Shown one piece after another: positions 62,285 to 64,000 of a stretch of DNA of 64,000 bases. The stretch spans positions 1 through 64,000 of the forward strand of contig JACRLG010000013.1 of the NCBI GenBank assembly GCA_016235345.1. Reading direction: 5' to 3'. Below the pieces are notes generated by a model, which searched no databases, was not told where the DNA came from, and was given only the letters and a program-made list of their open reading frames with translations. Within the stretch, counting starts at the first letter, position 1. Every line of letters starts with the position of its first letter. A program made the translations under genes and the position numbers. The DNA is from Deltaproteobacteria bacterium (GTDB lineage: Bacteria; Desulfobacterota; Desulfobacteria; Desulfobacterales; Desulfatibacillaceae).

Positions 62285-63265
62285 ATGAAACCGCTTAAGG
62301 AACGGATTCTTACGGGCGCGGCGGCGGATCTTGCCGCCATAGAAAAGGCCCTGGCCGACAATTTGAACCCATATCTCGATCTTTGCCGCACGGTGGCCCA
62401 TCACATCCTCTTTGCGGGCGGAAAGCGCATGAGGCCGCTTCTTATGGTGCTTGCGGCCAAAGCCTGCGGATCGGGCGGCCCGGAAGCGGTGCGGCTTTCA
62501 ACGGTTTTCGAGTACCTTCACGCGGCGAGCCTCCTTCACGACGACGTTGTGGACGACTCGGCCCTTCGCCGGGGCAAGCCTGCCGCACACACCCTGCACG
62601 GGGCGGCAGTCACTGTTCTGGTGGGCGATTTCCTGCTGGCCCGCACCTGCTCCATTGCAACCGAAACCGGGGTTCTGCCCATAATCCAGACCATCACCGA
62701 CATAACGGGCATAATGAGCGAAGGCGAGATTATGCAGCTTGTGGGCAAAGGCGACGTCAAACGCACCGAGGCCGACTACCTGGATACCATCGAGCGCAAG
62801 ACCGCCGTGCTTCTGGCGGCAGCCTGCAAGGTGGGCGGGCTTTTCGCCGGGGCGGACGGGGCGCGGGTGAAAAACCTCTGGAATTTCGGAATAAACCTTG
62901 GAATCGCATTCCAGATGGCCGACGACCTTCTCGATTACACTGGAGACACGAAGTCTACCGGAAAGCCAGTGGGAACGGACCTTAGGGAGGGCAAGCTGAC
63001 CCTGCCTCTCATATACGCCCTGGAAAAGGCCGAGACGTCCGAACGCGATGAAATCATACGCATAATAGGGCAGGGCGGCTTTTCGGATGACGAGTTCGGG
63101 CTCGTGCTTTCTGCGGTGAAGCGCCACGGGGGCCTTGATTACACCCTTCTGTCGGCCCGGAAACACGCGGAAAAGGCCAAGGAGCTTCTTGCCGGTTTTC
63201 CCGACAACGACGGAACAAGGCTTTTATCGCTTCTGGCTGATTACTCGGTGGAGAGAAAAAGCTGA
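62285..63265 (+). CDS. Polyprenyl diphosphate synthase
   Basis: 326 residues. The FARM LLHDDVVDDS (DDxxD) near residue 80 and SARM FQMADDLLDYTGD near 215 are both present, with GGKRMRPLL. Probably makes the octaprenyl chain for menaquinone (IspB-like); product length cannot be read from sequence alone. Joined to rimO without a gap. Confidence 0.9.
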   Translation: MKPLKERILTGAAADLAAIEKALADNLNPYLDLCRTVAHHILFAGGKRMRPLLMVLAAKACGSGGPEAVRLSTVFEYLHAASLLHDDVVDDSALRRGKPAAHTLHGAAVTVLVGDFLLARTCSIATETGVLPIIQTITDITGIMSEGEIMQLVGKGDVKRTEADYLDTIERKTAVLLAAACKVGGLFAGADGARVKNLWNFGINLGIAFQMADDLLDYTGDTKSTGKPVGTDLREGKLTLPLIYALEKAETSERDEIIRIIGQGGFSDDEFGLVLSAVKRHGGLDYTLLSARKHAEKAKELLAGFPDNDGTRLLSLLADYSVERKS

Positions 63266-63316
63266 TGAAAAAAACAGGCCATAGGCACTCATATCATGTG
63301 ATCTGATGCGATTCTT

Positions 63317-63910
63317 TTACATGTAACAAAGGTAAGGTGCAATTATCGGATATCCTCCAAACAAAAAAAGACCAATAAATGGCAAAAAAACAATGGTAAC
63401 GCTACGTTTTTTTGGTACATCATATTTCCATATTAAAATAAGGCAATATGATATGAGCCAGTAAAAACATATTGATATTGCTATAAAACGTGGTAGATTA
63501 ATTGAAAATATTAATAATACGAAAGTTAATCCCCATAAGACAGCAGAAAAATAACACAAAGATAAGAAAGGGAAAATGAAATTTATGAAGTTTATATTGT
63601 TTTTTATACCTGAGAACGAATATATTAGAAATAAATAAACTATATTTATCGCAATTAACCAAATGCAATGTCCGAAAGATGAGTAATAAAAAACTATAAA
63701 AGTAGCAAATATCATTTTTGTTATTCCATGCCAACTATCAAAAAAATTAATGATGCCATATGGATTACTAATCTCTATAAAAGCATGTCCCCTATATATT
63801 GAAAAAGCTAATGAAATAATAAGAATTATGTACGTCAACAATTTATTTTTTTCGGCATAAGTATACAAAAATTTAATTGGAAAAATATGCTCAATTATTG
63901 TATTTTTCAT
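63317..63910 (-). CDS. AT-rich integral membrane protein, unknown
   Basis: 197 residues; ATG with AGGTGA upstream. Five to six hydrophobic segments (e.g. LLTYIILIISLAFSIY, FFDSWHGITKMIFATFIVFYY, YLFLIYSFSGI) and a basic interior loop KKRSVTIVFLP. The gene is far more AT-rich than the rest of the window and its codon use is unlike its neighbours, so it was probably acquired recently, as in an O-antigen or defence region. I recognise no family. Confidence 0.6.
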   Translation of the reverse strand: MKNTIIEHIFPIKFLYTYAEKNKLLTYIILIISLAFSIYRGHAFIEISNPYGIINFFDSWHGITKMIFATFIVFYYSSFGHCIWLIAINIVYLFLIYSFSGIKNNINFINFIFPFLSLCYFSAVLWGLTFVLLIFSINLPRFIAISICFYWLISYCLILIWKYDVPKKRSVTIVFLPFIGLFLFGGYPIIAPYLCYM

Positions 63911-64000
63911 TTATAGTCACCTATTATGATTGTTAACTCATTAAACAAACCTAACTATAAGACCAATAAATATAAATTTTGCCTTGCTGTGGAGAAAAAT
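63911..64000. other. AT-rich right edge
   Basis: The stretch after the membrane-protein start remains very AT-rich up to the edge. No feature can be assigned in it. Confidence 0.4.

Noticed and set aside
1-64000. CRISPR arrays, tRNA or rRNA genes, insertion sequences
   Set aside because: I saw no regularly spaced direct repeats with spacers, no tRNA cloverleaf, no rRNA segment and no transposase gene. Small RNAs cannot be ruled out by eye.

Overview
The window looks like a high-GC chromosome segment from a Desulfobacterota (deltaproteobacterial, Desulfobacterales-like) bacterium. This rests on the mix of families: a second-type EF-G, CsgG/LPP20-type envelope proteins, choice-of-anchor and kelch surface proteins, ferredoxin-nitroreductase fusions and pyruvoyl-dependent arginine decarboxylase. 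It is an inference without database searches. Coding density is high except where noted, and the last ~700 bases are abruptly AT-rich.

Layout. 1-8443 (minus) is one open reading frame that runs off the left edge: at least 2814 residues of a secreted surface protein with three beta-helix modules, a WD/kelch-like block and Ig-like domains. 8672-16140 holds a CapA-like phosphoesterase, an EF-G paralogue and an envelope cluster (two CsgG-like proteins, a beta-barrel, an LPP20/FlgT-like protein). 16137-23041 holds ftsY, smc and acs. 23282-31439 holds a zinc-ribbon membrane protein, an M23 peptidase, a ferredoxin-nitroreductase, a kelch/choice-of-anchor-U protein, and a LysM lipoprotein translationally coupled to a Ser/Thr kinase with TPRs.

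31741-39321 (minus) is the most unusual region. Four small related exported proteins (TGQxG motif near the N-terminus, GH near the C-terminus) are followed by a C39-like peptidase carrying long GNGYGQ and GNGFGN hexapeptide repeats, then a coiled-coil plus beta-barrel protein and a FadL-type barrel. The set resembles the FapD/FapF part of the Pseudomonas functional-amyloid system and the Acinetobacter Fil set, but here the peptidase itself carries the amyloid-like repeats.

40742-49004 is recJ, pdaD and the origin-proximal block rpmH-rnpA-yidD-yidC-jag-mnmE, followed by two perfect parS sites. 50071-55581 is a polysaccharide/glycosylation cluster. 55905-58311 is a fused purD-purE gene overlapping a TsaC/Sua5 gene. 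58338-63265 holds an AAA+ regulator lacking GAFTGA, a ferredoxin protein, rimO and a polyprenyl diphosphate synthase. An AT-rich membrane-protein gene follows at the right edge.

A second cross-cutting discovery is a family of ~124-128 bp elements (four copies: 14548, 20932, 42662, 59420). Each sits directly at a stop codon, in the same orientation relative to the upstream gene, with a shared core flanked by inverted arms whose sequence is specific to each gene. In one case the arm includes the last codons of the gene.
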